Shown here piece after piece: positions 54,562 to 63,290 of a DNA stretch of 64,000 bases. The position numbers were made by a program, and so were the translations under genes. The DNA is from an uncultured Eudoraea sp. (GTDB lineage Bacteria > Bacteroidota > Bacteroidia > Flavobacteriales > Flavobacteriaceae), in the NCBI RefSeq assembly GCF_947490415.1, contig NZ_CANLGX010000003.1, forward strand, positions 62,001-126,000, read 5' to 3'. The notes beneath the pieces were generated by a model. That model made no database searches, had not been told where the DNA came from, and saw only the letters and a list, made by a program, of their open reading frames with translations. Position 1 is the stretch's first letter. The number at the start of each line of letters is the position of its first letter.

Positions 54562-55974
54562 CTACTTCTGAGGTGCGATTCCTGGTGGTACCCAAGAACC
54601 GTCAATCACTTTTTCCATAGGAGCGTATAAACGCAATGCTACTTTGAATGCTCCCGATTTTGGAGCTGGCAGCCAATTAGCTTCTTTATCCGCACCCGGT
54701 GATTCAGGTTGGATGTAAATGGTTAAGGATCCGTCTTCATTTGGCTTCATGTTGCTTCGATCACCAACCGCATATCGATTCAATGGATTATCTACCAGGT
54801 ACCCTTCCAAATCATACATAGTTAAGGACCAGAATGCAGCAGCTGGTGGCCAAGCTCCTTCCTCAAAAGTCAGCGTGTAGCTGTGCTCGCTACTGAGCTG
54901 TTTGCCGTCAATATCCTTCATCGTGAGTGGATAGAAGGCATCCTCGATAACGTTTCCGCCGATGCCGACGAAAGTCCATGCGGCACGATACGCATATTTA
55001 GTACCATAGCGCCCCATGTCATAGGTTAGGCCCCAATTATTGGCCATCTTGCCAAGATTTTTCATCTCTGCCGCCATGGACGCTTTTCCCTGCGCCACTC
55101 CCTCCTCGAGAGCCGCGACAACATCGTCAGTGAGTCCTTCGGTGGAGAATGGCATACCTGGAGCGATGCCGAGCATGCGAATCTTTTCCAGCGTCGGATC
55201 ATCCTCTGCATAGGGCGGGTTCGTCGCCAGGAGTCGATTGAGGTTGCTGAAAAATTGTTCAGCATTAAGCGCCATCAGCTGCTCGTTGACTAAGGTTTTG
55301 CCATCAGCTCCATCTTTCAGCGGTACGCTGGCAGGAGTAACATAAGGCTTGCCCCAAGCAGACAAAGGTGTTAGTTTGTACTCGTCCTGAATCCGGTTGA
55401 CAGTAGCATAGTCATCGTCGCCCGAACAATAGGTACGACCACCTATGCCGCCGAGGTTGGTGGGTGAGCGAAGTAGCTCCATTCCCTCAGGAACTGAACC
55501 TTTCCAGTCTGGCCCCGCGATGAGAAAGACATGTGGGTCGTCGCCACTGAGCGTTCGAGAACCAGGTGCTGCTGGTACGCCATTCCAGGCGTCGACGATC
55601 TGCATCATCCAATAGCGATCCCCCATGGCCGGTACGGAAAGCACGAGCGGCTCGGCCTTGAGGTCGATCCAAGCGAGCGAGTAGAGGTTGTCTACGTTGA
55701 AACCGACAATAGAGCGGTTTGAAGCGTCGACGAACTTTCGATAGTGAACAAATTGGTTAATCGGTGCCCGGGTTTCCTCTGGTTGTGTCACATGGGTGCT
55801 GTAATCGATTTGTTTCTCGAACATCACCAATGGCATACCGAAAAGCCAAGCTTCTTTTGCGAGGTTTTTAGCTTCATCTGGGGATAGATTTTGCGCGCTT
55901 GTTTTTGTGCCTGTATTGCATGCTGTAACGACTACTACAAACGTAAACAGGATGATTTTCGCTAATTTCTTCAT
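54562..55974 (-). CDS. DUF1254/DUF1214 lipoprotein, paralogue 3 (mosaic composition)
   Basis: 470 aa with lipobox VVVTACNT. DUF1254: SPDEAKNLAKEAWLFGMPLVMFEKQ, VGFNVDNLYSLAWIDL; DUF1214 ends LRLYAPMEKVIDGSWVPPG. Its middle, about 54950-55740, is much richer in G+C than the ends and the neighbouring genes (for example 55081-55140 and 55621-55680 are roughly 60-65% G+C by count), while the first and last parts look like the other copies. This suggests recombination with a foreign high-GC homologue. Confidence 0.88.
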   Translation of the reverse strand: MKKLAKIILFTFVVVVTACNTGTKTSAQNLSPDEAKNLAKEAWLFGMPLVMFEKQIDYSTHVTQPEETRAPINQFVHYRKFVDASNRSIVGFNVDNLYSLAWIDLKAEPLVLSVPAMGDRYWMMQIVDAWNGVPAAPGSRTLSGDDPHVFLIAGPDWKGSVPEGMELLRSPTNLGGIGGRTYCSGDDDYATVNRIQDEYKLTPLSAWGKPYVTPASVPLKDGADGKTLVNEQLMALNAEQFFSNLNRLLATNPPYAEDDPTLEKIRMLGIAPGMPFSTEGLTDDVVAALEEGVAQGKASMAAEMKNLGKMANNWGLTYDMGRYGTKYAYRAAWTFVGIGGNVIEDAFYPLTMKDIDGKQLSSEHSYTLTFEEGAWPPAAAFWSLTMYDLEGYLVDNPLNRYAVGDRSNMKPNEDGSLTIYIQPESPGADKEANWLPAPKSGAFKVALRLYAPMEKVIDGSWVPPGIAPQK

Positions 55975-56003
55975 TTTTTATTTTTGTTTGTTATCAGATC
56001 AAA

Positions 56004-57494
56004 TTAATCTTCACGCACCACACCGGGCATATTGTAACTACCATCAATCAATGGTGTGTAAGCGCCATAAAATCGGGCGGCAAATTGGAAGCCTTGTTCA
56101 GGAGCCGGTAACCAATTTTTTTTCTTATTGGGATCAGTAGGCTCTTCTCTTTGAACATAGATGATCAATTTCCCATTTTCTGTGTGAAGCTGGCCCCGCT
56201 CAAGCATGTAACTGTTCAATGAATAGCGATCCAGTGGGTTGTCTACAAAGTAACCTGCGTTGTCATACAGGGGCATTTCCCAAAACTCAGTGACCGGAGG
56301 CATATTATCCAGATCAAAGGTGATGGTATAGTTGTGCTCGCCCATTAACAATCTTCCTTCAGAATCCTTGATACAAAGTGAACCCGTATGGGATCGAGAA
56401 GGTACCGGTGCAAGAACTGCGATCAGCCCATAGCACGCCCGTGTTAACCAGTCGGTGTCCTTATAGTCCAAATCACTGGTGAAATCCCAACCGTTCTTGT
56501 TAAATCCAACACCTTTTTCAGATAAGGCCTGAATATCATTTTTTGCTTCTTCAATACCTTCCTCAATGGCGGTTACTATTTCTGGAGAAAATTGATCAGG
56601 ATCAAAGGAAACTCCGGCTTTTAAGCCTAAACGTTCGAAGCGTTTAAATGCCTCTATCTCCTTATGTCCATCTGTTTGTTTGGTAAAACTAGGATCGTTG
56701 AGCACCAGACCAACCCATCGTAGAAATTCTACCCCTGCCAACTTCCCCGGTTCTTTTACAGTTTCCATACCTGGATAAGTGGGGTAATCGGCCACGGTGC
56801 CCGGAACATCTTCTGCCCTAACTAACTTCCGTCCAGCTGCATTCCATTGGCTCAGCGTAATAGCTGTGATACCATCCTGGATACCGTTGACAATCTTCAA
56901 CTCTGCGTCTGTATTATCTGTAAGTGCGACACGCGCTAATACACCTACAAAGTTTGATTTTGATTGGACAACATCTGCACCGGAGAAACCTTCCGGTAAT
57001 GAACCATTCCAATCGGGGCCAAGAATTAAACGCTGAACTTTACCTGGTGCATTAAACTGGCTACCGATCATGTGTCCCCAGCGTGCATAATTATCAAAAA
57101 GCTGTACGCTCCAATAATGATCTTTAATGTCAGGTACTATAATGACCATTGGTTCTTTTGAAACGTCAAACATTCCGGTGCCATAAAGCGTAGTGGCATT
57201 CGGTGTAGTCGCCACCTTTGGAAGGGCCTTCAGAGGCTTCCTGAACCACGCAATCCGGTTTAAACCAACTTTAATCGGACTTAAATCATTCTGGCTATAA
57301 TTATAGCGCAGGTGATAAATAGCTACAGGATGCATACCCCATAGAAATGCTTCCTTGGCAATGCTCCTTGCCTCCTCAGAGGATAGCTCACTTTGTCTTT
57401 CTGTTTTAGGAGCAGGATTACAAGCAAAAAAGAGTATTACAATCGCAAATAGTATGATTTTTATACGTGAAGCGATTTTCGCTAAGTTTTTCAT
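56004..57494 (-). CDS. DUF1254/DUF1214 lipoprotein, paralogue 4
   Basis: 496 aa from ATG 57494; a longer reading from 57542 would overlap the preceding gene and lacks a signal at its N terminus. The lipobox is LFFACNP. DUF1254: SEEARSIAKEAFLWGMHPV, TTPNATTLYGTGMFDV; DUF1214 ends ARFYGAYTPLIDGSYNMPG. Ten bp separate it from paralogue 5. Confidence 0.88.
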   Translation of the reverse strand: MKNLAKIASRIKIILFAIVILFFACNPAPKTERQSELSSEEARSIAKEAFLWGMHPVAIYHLRYNYSQNDLSPIKVGLNRIAWFRKPLKALPKVATTPNATTLYGTGMFDVSKEPMVIIVPDIKDHYWSVQLFDNYARWGHMIGSQFNAPGKVQRLILGPDWNGSLPEGFSGADVVQSKSNFVGVLARVALTDNTDAELKIVNGIQDGITAITLSQWNAAGRKLVRAEDVPGTVADYPTYPGMETVKEPGKLAGVEFLRWVGLVLNDPSFTKQTDGHKEIEAFKRFERLGLKAGVSFDPDQFSPEIVTAIEEGIEEAKNDIQALSEKGVGFNKNGWDFTSDLDYKDTDWLTRACYGLIAVLAPVPSRSHTGSLCIKDSEGRLLMGEHNYTITFDLDNMPPVTEFWEMPLYDNAGYFVDNPLDRYSLNSYMLERGQLHTENGKLIIYVQREEPTDPNKKKNWLPAPEQGFQFAARFYGAYTPLIDGSYNMPGVVRED

Positions 57495-57504
57495 ATCTAA
57501 TGAT

Positions 57505-58776
57505 TTATAATTTTTTAAATGGCGGTGGTACATAGTCTCCAATCTTATCCGGATCGGCCTGATAAGCTCGGATTAGAATGACCATCTTTCCACCGGGCGT
57601 ATAGAGCCAGTTGCCTTCTTCTGGCTTGGACGAAATCTTCAATATTAAAGAACCGTCAGCCTCAAACTGCATTTTATCCATGGTAAGCACGTACGAATCG
57701 TATTCGTTCTTTTTAACATGCACGTTTTCATCGTGCACTGTTAAAGACCAGAATCCAATATCTGTAAGGGGAGGCAACTCATCCGGACCAAAAGTTATTT
57801 CGCCCTCACCTTCGGTTTTTAGCATAAAGTAATTGGCTTCTTCTTTTGAGTTACCCCAAAGTCCAAAATGGGCACCGGCCGCTCTGCCCAGGTAATTTCC
57901 ATTTAAAAATTCACGGGTGCCAAAAACTTCGGTGGCACTAAAGTAGCCGTTACCAACTTCCAGGTTTTTTGATTCATTATCAATAACCACAATTGCTGAA
58001 TCTATACCGGCCTGAACTTGTTTCAGTTGCCCCTCATTCAAATCAACCTTGTTCATGACTCCAATGGCTTTAAACTTTTCAAATAACTCAGTTTCTGATT
58101 CAGGTACTTCAATCAACAAGTCATTTAAGTATTCTACAAACTGCGGGGAGAAGGCCTTTTCTTTGTCATAAGTTGGGTAATCACGAGATGATTCCGGTGC
58201 AGCAACTATTTTGATAGCATCTTGTATGGCTCTTACGCGTTCTAATTCACTACGGTCTTTAATGTCGATACGGATAATAATCATGGCATGATCACCCTCC
58301 ATTAAGACAGGCGTGGAACCATCATTCGGTACTTCCTGGTGCTTGTTGTGAAAAGTGAAACGACCGCCTTCGCCATTGTTTGCGTGAGTACCCATGTAAT
58401 AAAAATTATGAGTGAAGACATCAACACACTGGTAAACAATATATCGGTCTTTGACCTCTGGGATCTCAAGGGTAACCGGACCACCGGAAACATCGATTAA
58501 AAGCCCGCCGGTCATAGAGGTTAAATTTGGCGCGACAATGGGTTGCCCCACATTTTCCATTGGAAACCTATCACTCATAGCAGGTATGTTTGGCTTCAAG
58601 CCCATAAACTCGAACATACCATTTACAGTTTTTACTTGTTCCATTAATGGATATGCATATATAAAAGCTTCATATGCAGTGTCTTTAAGATTAATATTTT
58701 GTTGATTCTCATTTGAGTTTTTGCAGGCTAGAAAGGATACTATTACCACTATCAAAATCAGACCTTGTTTTTTCAT
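57505..58776 (-). CDS. DUF1254/DUF1214 lipoprotein, paralogue 5
   Basis: 423 aa, shorter than the others, lipobox SFLACKN. DUF1254 starts KDTAYEAFIYAYPLMEQVKT with IVAPNLTSMTGGLLIDV, and the DUF1214 end is IRAYQADPDKIGDYVPPPF. First of the five genes after the arylsulfatase in transcription order; 30 bp separate them. Confidence 0.87.
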   Translation of the reverse strand: MKKQGLILIVVIVSFLACKNSNENQQNINLKDTAYEAFIYAYPLMEQVKTVNGMFEFMGLKPNIPAMSDRFPMENVGQPIVAPNLTSMTGGLLIDVSGGPVTLEIPEVKDRYIVYQCVDVFTHNFYYMGTHANNGEGGRFTFHNKHQEVPNDGSTPVLMEGDHAMIIIRIDIKDRSELERVRAIQDAIKIVAAPESSRDYPTYDKEKAFSPQFVEYLNDLLIEVPESETELFEKFKAIGVMNKVDLNEGQLKQVQAGIDSAIVVIDNESKNLEVGNGYFSATEVFGTREFLNGNYLGRAAGAHFGLWGNSKEEANYFMLKTEGEGEITFGPDELPPLTDIGFWSLTVHDENVHVKKNEYDSYVLTMDKMQFEADGSLILKISSKPEEGNWLYTPGGKMVILIRAYQADPDKIGDYVPPPFKKL

Positions 58777-58806
58777 GTTCGTGTTTTATTAATTTGTTAC
58801 AACGGT

Positions 58807-61197
58807 TTAATTCAAATACTTGATATCAATCTTATTGATCTTTCCATTAAACCTGAAAGGCGCCCGATCATAATAATCCAATGACACCGGTGAGCCCAAA
58901 TCCACGCCAACATCAAAGGTTTCAGAGGCGGTATGGGCAGCAGGTACAGAGCGATCAATACGTCCCTGACCAACTTGTTCCCCATTTAAACGTAAAGTTA
59001 TGGTAGCCGGAGCCATGCGCTCTTTTGAGTCATACCTGGTTTCAACTTCAATGTTTACTTTACCGACTGGAAGTGCTGACTGAGATGTAATTTTGTAGCG
59101 GTTCATGGTCATGGCGTTGTATTCTGCCTTTAAAAATCCTTTATCCATGTATACCGTAAAGCCTGAAGAAATTCCGCCAAGGGCAAAAAGCACTCCTTCG
59201 GCATTTTCACCAATTTCAGCATCAATCAAAGCTAAACTAGATCGCCCACTCGCAAATTTGGGAGCCATTGCCTCAGGGATTCGATCCTGACCTTCATAAA
59301 ACGACCATTCTGTAAGTGTTGAAGAGGGTAATTCTTCGGGGTGAAAAAACACCGTGTACATTGATGCGCCAATTGGGTATACGAGATTGTCAGTCGCCTC
59401 CTTGTCAAAAAGTGATTTTAGTTCAGCTAGTTTTTCAGGGTTTTGAGTAGCTAAATCTTTTGATTGAGAATAGTCCTCTTCAAGGTTGTAGAGCTCCCAA
59501 ACTTCATTTTCAGGTTCCCAGTTAATTACCCCTTCTATATCGGTTGACCATGGTGCTCTGGGACCGAAAGTGCCTGCAAACCAATCCTCATGATAGATAC
59601 CCCGACTGCCAAGAATTTCAAAATATTGTGTTTTCTTATTTGATTTTGCTTCCGGCTGATCAAAGGTATAGGTCATGGATACGCCGTCAAGGGGTTGTTG
59701 TTCAAATCCGTCTACAACAGCAGGGGGGTCAATGTCAAGAATTTCGTAAATAGTGGCTGCTATGTCATTTACATGATGAAATTGTGAACGAACCTTGCCA
59801 TCGTGCCTTATTTTTTTAGGCCAGGATATAACCATAGGGGTTCTGGTTCCCCCAAGGTGAGCGGCTACCAGTTTGGTGCCTTGAAAAGGTGTTGAGCCCG
59901 TATAGGTCCAGCCATGATGATACATGTTTTCTAATTTGGGTCCGCCCAATACTTCTATTCCGCCATACACTTTGTTGAGCACTTCGATTTGCTCATCAAC
60001 AGTGGAAGGCATGGCATTTTGAGCCAACAATTCAGAAATGGTTCCATTCATACCTTCAGCCGAAGGGCCATTATCTGAATTGATATAAATGATAAGGGTA
60101 TTTTCAAGCAATCCTTGTTGCTCCAGTTCATCTACAATTTTACCATATTGGACATCGGTATGCTCAAGGAAACCCGCATAAATTTCCATTAAACGGATTT
60201 GGAATTCACGCTGTGATTGAGGAATATCGTCCCATTTTTGCATCCCTTTCGCCAATGGATTCAGAACAGCATCTTCAGGAATCCAACCCATTTCTTTTTG
60301 CTTTTCAAAAGTCATAGATCGAAGGGCTTCCCAACCTTCATCGAACTTCCCATCGTATTTGTCGGCCCATTCCTTAAAAATATGGTGAGGCCCATGTACG
60401 GCACCCGGGGTGAAATATATAAAAAAGGGTTTACCCGGGTTGATGGTATTAGTAGTTCTCAACCATTCGATAGCTTTTTCCGTCATGTCTTCTGTTAAGT
60501 GGTATTTGGGATCATGAGGTGCTTGCACCGGATTGTTGTTTTCAAACAATGCAGGTTCATATTGGGAGGTTTCTCCTGCCAGAAATCCATAGAAATAATC
60601 AAATCCCAATCCTGTTGGGTAGCGGTCAAAAGGCCCCAGTTTGGTGATGTCTGTTACCGGAGTATTGTGCCACTTTCCGAATGCAGCTGTATTGTAGCCA
60701 TAATAGGAAAGGACCTGAGAGAAGGTAGCGGTTGATTTAGGTATTAGTCCCACGTAACCATCCCAATCGGAAGCCAGTTCGGCAATCTGTCCTGCACCAA
60801 CCCGGTGATGGTTTCGCCCTGTTAATAAGGAAGCCCTTGTGGGTGAGCACATCGCAGTAGTATGAAAGGCATTGTATGAAATTCCCGACTCAGCCAAACG
60901 TGTCATTGTTGGGGTATTTATTGGACCTCCAAAAGTGCTTGGATTTCCAAAACCGGCATCATCCGTCATAAAAATTACAATGTTGGGGGCATCTGCCGGA
61001 AGATGATTTTCTGCCTTACGCCATTGATGTTTTGAATCGGCTAGGGTTTTTCCGGCTACACTGGCTGATGGTGGTTCGGGAAACGGCAGAACACTACCAT
61101 CCGATGGATATTCTGATTTTTGAGCATTTTCTTGTTGTGGGTTGCAAGAAGCTAAAATAAGGATCATTAGTCCGAGTAAATACATTAAGTTTTTCAA
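58807..61197 (-). CDS. Arylsulfatase (S1 family)
   Basis: 796 aa exported lipoprotein (signal to Cys18, LILASCNP). The metal-binding DD is at 79-80 (FMTDDAGFGNPS), the formylglycine site is Cys117 in CSPTRASLLTGR, followed by GKWHNTP and a later NSDNGPSAEG metal motif. It therefore needs a formylglycine-generating or anaerobic maturase, not seen in the window. The C-terminal 200 residues form a beta-domain. It would hydrolyse sulfate esters, for instance of algal polymers or aryl sulfates. It precedes five DUF1254 genes on the same strand. Confidence 0.94.
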   Translation of the reverse strand: MKNLMYLLGLMILILASCNPQQENAQKSEYPSDGSVLPFPEPPSASVAGKTLADSKHQWRKAENHLPADAPNIVIFMTDDAGFGNPSTFGGPINTPTMTRLAESGISYNAFHTTAMCSPTRASLLTGRNHHRVGAGQIAELASDWDGYVGLIPKSTATFSQVLSYYGYNTAAFGKWHNTPVTDITKLGPFDRYPTGLGFDYFYGFLAGETSQYEPALFENNNPVQAPHDPKYHLTEDMTEKAIEWLRTTNTINPGKPFFIYFTPGAVHGPHHIFKEWADKYDGKFDEGWEALRSMTFEKQKEMGWIPEDAVLNPLAKGMQKWDDIPQSQREFQIRLMEIYAGFLEHTDVQYGKIVDELEQQGLLENTLIIYINSDNGPSAEGMNGTISELLAQNAMPSTVDEQIEVLNKVYGGIEVLGGPKLENMYHHGWTYTGSTPFQGTKLVAAHLGGTRTPMVISWPKKIRHDGKVRSQFHHVNDIAATIYEILDIDPPAVVDGFEQQPLDGVSMTYTFDQPEAKSNKKTQYFEILGSRGIYHEDWFAGTFGPRAPWSTDIEGVINWEPENEVWELYNLEEDYSQSKDLATQNPEKLAELKSLFDKEATDNLVYPIGASMYTVFFHPEELPSSTLTEWSFYEGQDRIPEAMAPKFASGRSSLALIDAEIGENAEGVLFALGGISSGFTVYMDKGFLKAEYNAMTMNRYKITSQSALPVGKVNIEVETRYDSKERMAPATITLRLNGEQVGQGRIDRSVPAAHTASETFDVGVDLGSPVSLDYYDRAPFRFNGKINKIDIKYLN

Positions 61198-61239
61198 GTT
61201 TCTTTGTATCTTAAATGATTGTTTTTTTATTAAATCAAT

Positions 61240-61300
61240 TTAATCCAGGCTCACCACCCAAGGGATATTTTAATTGCCATCAATTGATGGAATGTTGTAA
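61240..61300 (-). pseudogene. 3' relic of a sixth DUF1254/DUF1214 gene
   Basis: Minus-strand codons read IPSIDGN-stop-NIPWVVSLD-stop, matching the C terminus TPLIDGSYNMPGVVRED of paralogue 4 at nearly every position. Only about 60 bp survive, upstream of the arylsulfatase. It indicates that the DUF1254 series once extended past the sulfatase or that the sulfatase was inserted into it. Confidence 0.65.
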
Positions 61301-61471
61301 CCAATTAATCAATATATTGATAAGTTGGCTTTAAGTCTTCCTTCTTTAAATTAGTCGTAAGCTGCTAAAAACATCTTCAAAAATACACCTTGCTTTATAG
61401 TGTTAATATGACTTTAATCATATGAGTCATTTAAGTTAGGCCCTTAAATACAGATCCTTTATAAGCAAGTA

Positions 61472-62389
61472 TTGTTGGGATAAGGCACGTGGTGGTCGCT
61501 CGCCCTGGCAGGGGGGAATAACGAAATACGAAATATGAAATGCGCAGTAAGAGGTGGAGAATACGAAGTAGCTTTGACCCTGTACCTCTAACCTTCTACT
61601 TCAAATTTAATTCCCATGCCATATTGGGAGCCTGGACAGGCAAGGATGGTTAGGATAAAACACGAGCGTGACGACGGCGCTAGTTGGGGGAATAACGAAA
61701 TACGAAATATGAAATGCGAAGTAAGAGGTGGAAAATACGAAGTAGCTTTGACCCTGTACCTCTAACCTTCTAATTCAAATTTAATTCTCGTTCCATATTG
61801 GGAGCCTGGACAGGGAAGGGTGGTTGGGGTAAGACACGAGCGTGAATCTCGCGCTAATTGGGGGGATAACGAAATACGAAATATGAAATGCGCAGTAAGA
61901 GGTGGAAAATACGAAGTAGCTTTGACTTTGTACCTCTAACCTTCTACTTCAAATTTAATTCTCGTTCCATATTGGGAGCCTGGACAGGCAAGGATCGTTG
62001 GGACAAGACACGAGCGTGACGCTTGCGCTAGTTAGGGGGATAACGAAATACGAAATATGAAATGCGAAGTAAGAGGTGGAAAATACGAAGTAGCTTTGAC
62101 CCTGTACCTCTAACCTTCTAAATCAAATTTAATTCCCATGCCATATTGGGAGCCTGGGCAGGCAAGGATGGTTGGGACAAGACACGAGCGTGACGCTTGC
62201 GCTAGTTAGGGGAATAACGAAATACGAAATATGAAATGCGCAGTAAGAGGTGGAAAATACGAAGTAGCTTTGACTTTGTACCTCTAACCTTCTACTTCAA
62301 ATTTAATTCCCATGCCATATTGGGAGCCTGGACAGGCAAGGATGGTTGGGACAAGAAACGAGCATGATGCTCGCACCAGCATTCGGCGG
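61472..62389 (+). repeat. Tandem array of five 174-bp comM-tail repeats
   Basis: The block TAACGAAATACGAAATATG starts at 61519, 61693, 61867, 62041 and 62215, an exact 174-bp period. Each unit has a GAA-rich tract, TAGCTTTGACC, a TACCTCTAACCTTCTA block and CCATATTGGGAGCCTGG. In unit 2 (61794-61832) the codons read HIGSLDREGWLG-stop, the same ending as ComM; in unit 1 HIGSLDRQGWLG-stop; later units lose the stop. GACACGAGCGTGACGC follows. The units are near-identical. Confidence 0.9.
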
Positions 62390-62405
62390 TTGTTGGGATA
62401 GGATT

Positions 62406-63152
62406 TTAATCTTCTGCTAATTCCAAATAACTATCAATATGTGCTATTAAGGCTTTTGTTCGAAGCAAAGATTCGCTTTTTTTCAGAGCAGCTAATTTTC
62501 GGAAATGCCTCCTATTCGTGATCATATTTGTATATCTCTTATCATTTAATAGTGCTTCATAATCAACGGGTTTGGTAGTATTTCCCTCCCATCGAAAATG
62601 GGTATGAAGAATAGGTAGTACGGAAGATGGCCAAAATAGATCTTCAAGTCTTACCGTTTCACTAATCAAGTTGGAGTATGATACATCAAACAGGTCAATA
62701 ATATCTTTTCGCAGGGAATCTGAATCAATTATTTCAAATCCTTTCGATTTAATAGCTTCAAAAGCTGAAGAGGAAAGTACAATATCGTGTGATAAAAATG
62801 CTTGTCGAAAATGAGTGTCCAGTGAATCATGATAAGCTCGCCTATGATCGATATGGTCAACAATTAAATTGATTTCAGCTATGGAATTGTGCTCTTTTTG
62901 GATTTCATTTTTAAGGCGCACCAGGTTGGTGTTTAGGTTTTCTTTTAATTCAATTAAGAGTTTATTTTCGACAACTCTATCCTTTTTAAACTCGTTCCAA
63001 TTGTTGATCTGCAGGGCAAAAAGGATCCCGATGACCACCAATACAATTTCGCCAATAGCATAAAGCAGATATTTGCTGAATTTGCCTACACGTCCGTTAG
63101 ACTGGTTTTCAGTCAGTAATTTTTGACGAATCTTACTAAAGAATTTAATCAT
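62406..63152 (-). CDS. DUF6090 family membrane protein
   Basis: 248 aa from ATG 63152 (MIKFFSKIRQKLL), chosen because all relatives begin with this basic leader; a longer frame to 63227 has no support. One membrane helix, YAIGEIVLVVIGILFALQINNW, is followed by a helical soluble domain. Closest by eye to the copy at 44686. Its stop is 16 bp from the tandem array. Confidence 0.85.
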   Translation of the reverse strand: MIKFFSKIRQKLLTENQSNGRVGKFSKYLLYAIGEIVLVVIGILFALQINNWNEFKKDRVVENKLLIELKENLNTNLVRLKNEIQKEHNSIAEINLIVDHIDHRRAYHDSLDTHFRQAFLSHDIVLSSSAFEAIKSKGFEIIDSDSLRKDIIDLFDVSYSNLISETVRLEDLFWPSSVLPILHTHFRWEGNTTKPVDYEALLNDKRYTNMITNRRHFRKLAALKKSESLLRTKALIAHIDSYLELAED

Positions 63153-63290
63153 GTGCAGTAGTTGTTTGTGGTTGTTTAACCAAGGTACTGAATTATTTAT
63201 GGAAGTATTCGATTGATTTAATTCCATACCTTACACTGTGGCCTCAGGGGATTTAGCTTCGGTTCGCTTTGTCATCCATCAATGCTGTTT

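Noticed and set aside
61472-62389. Tandem array as a possible CRISPR
   Set aside because: Units are 174 bp and near-identical throughout, with no unique spacers and no cas genes.
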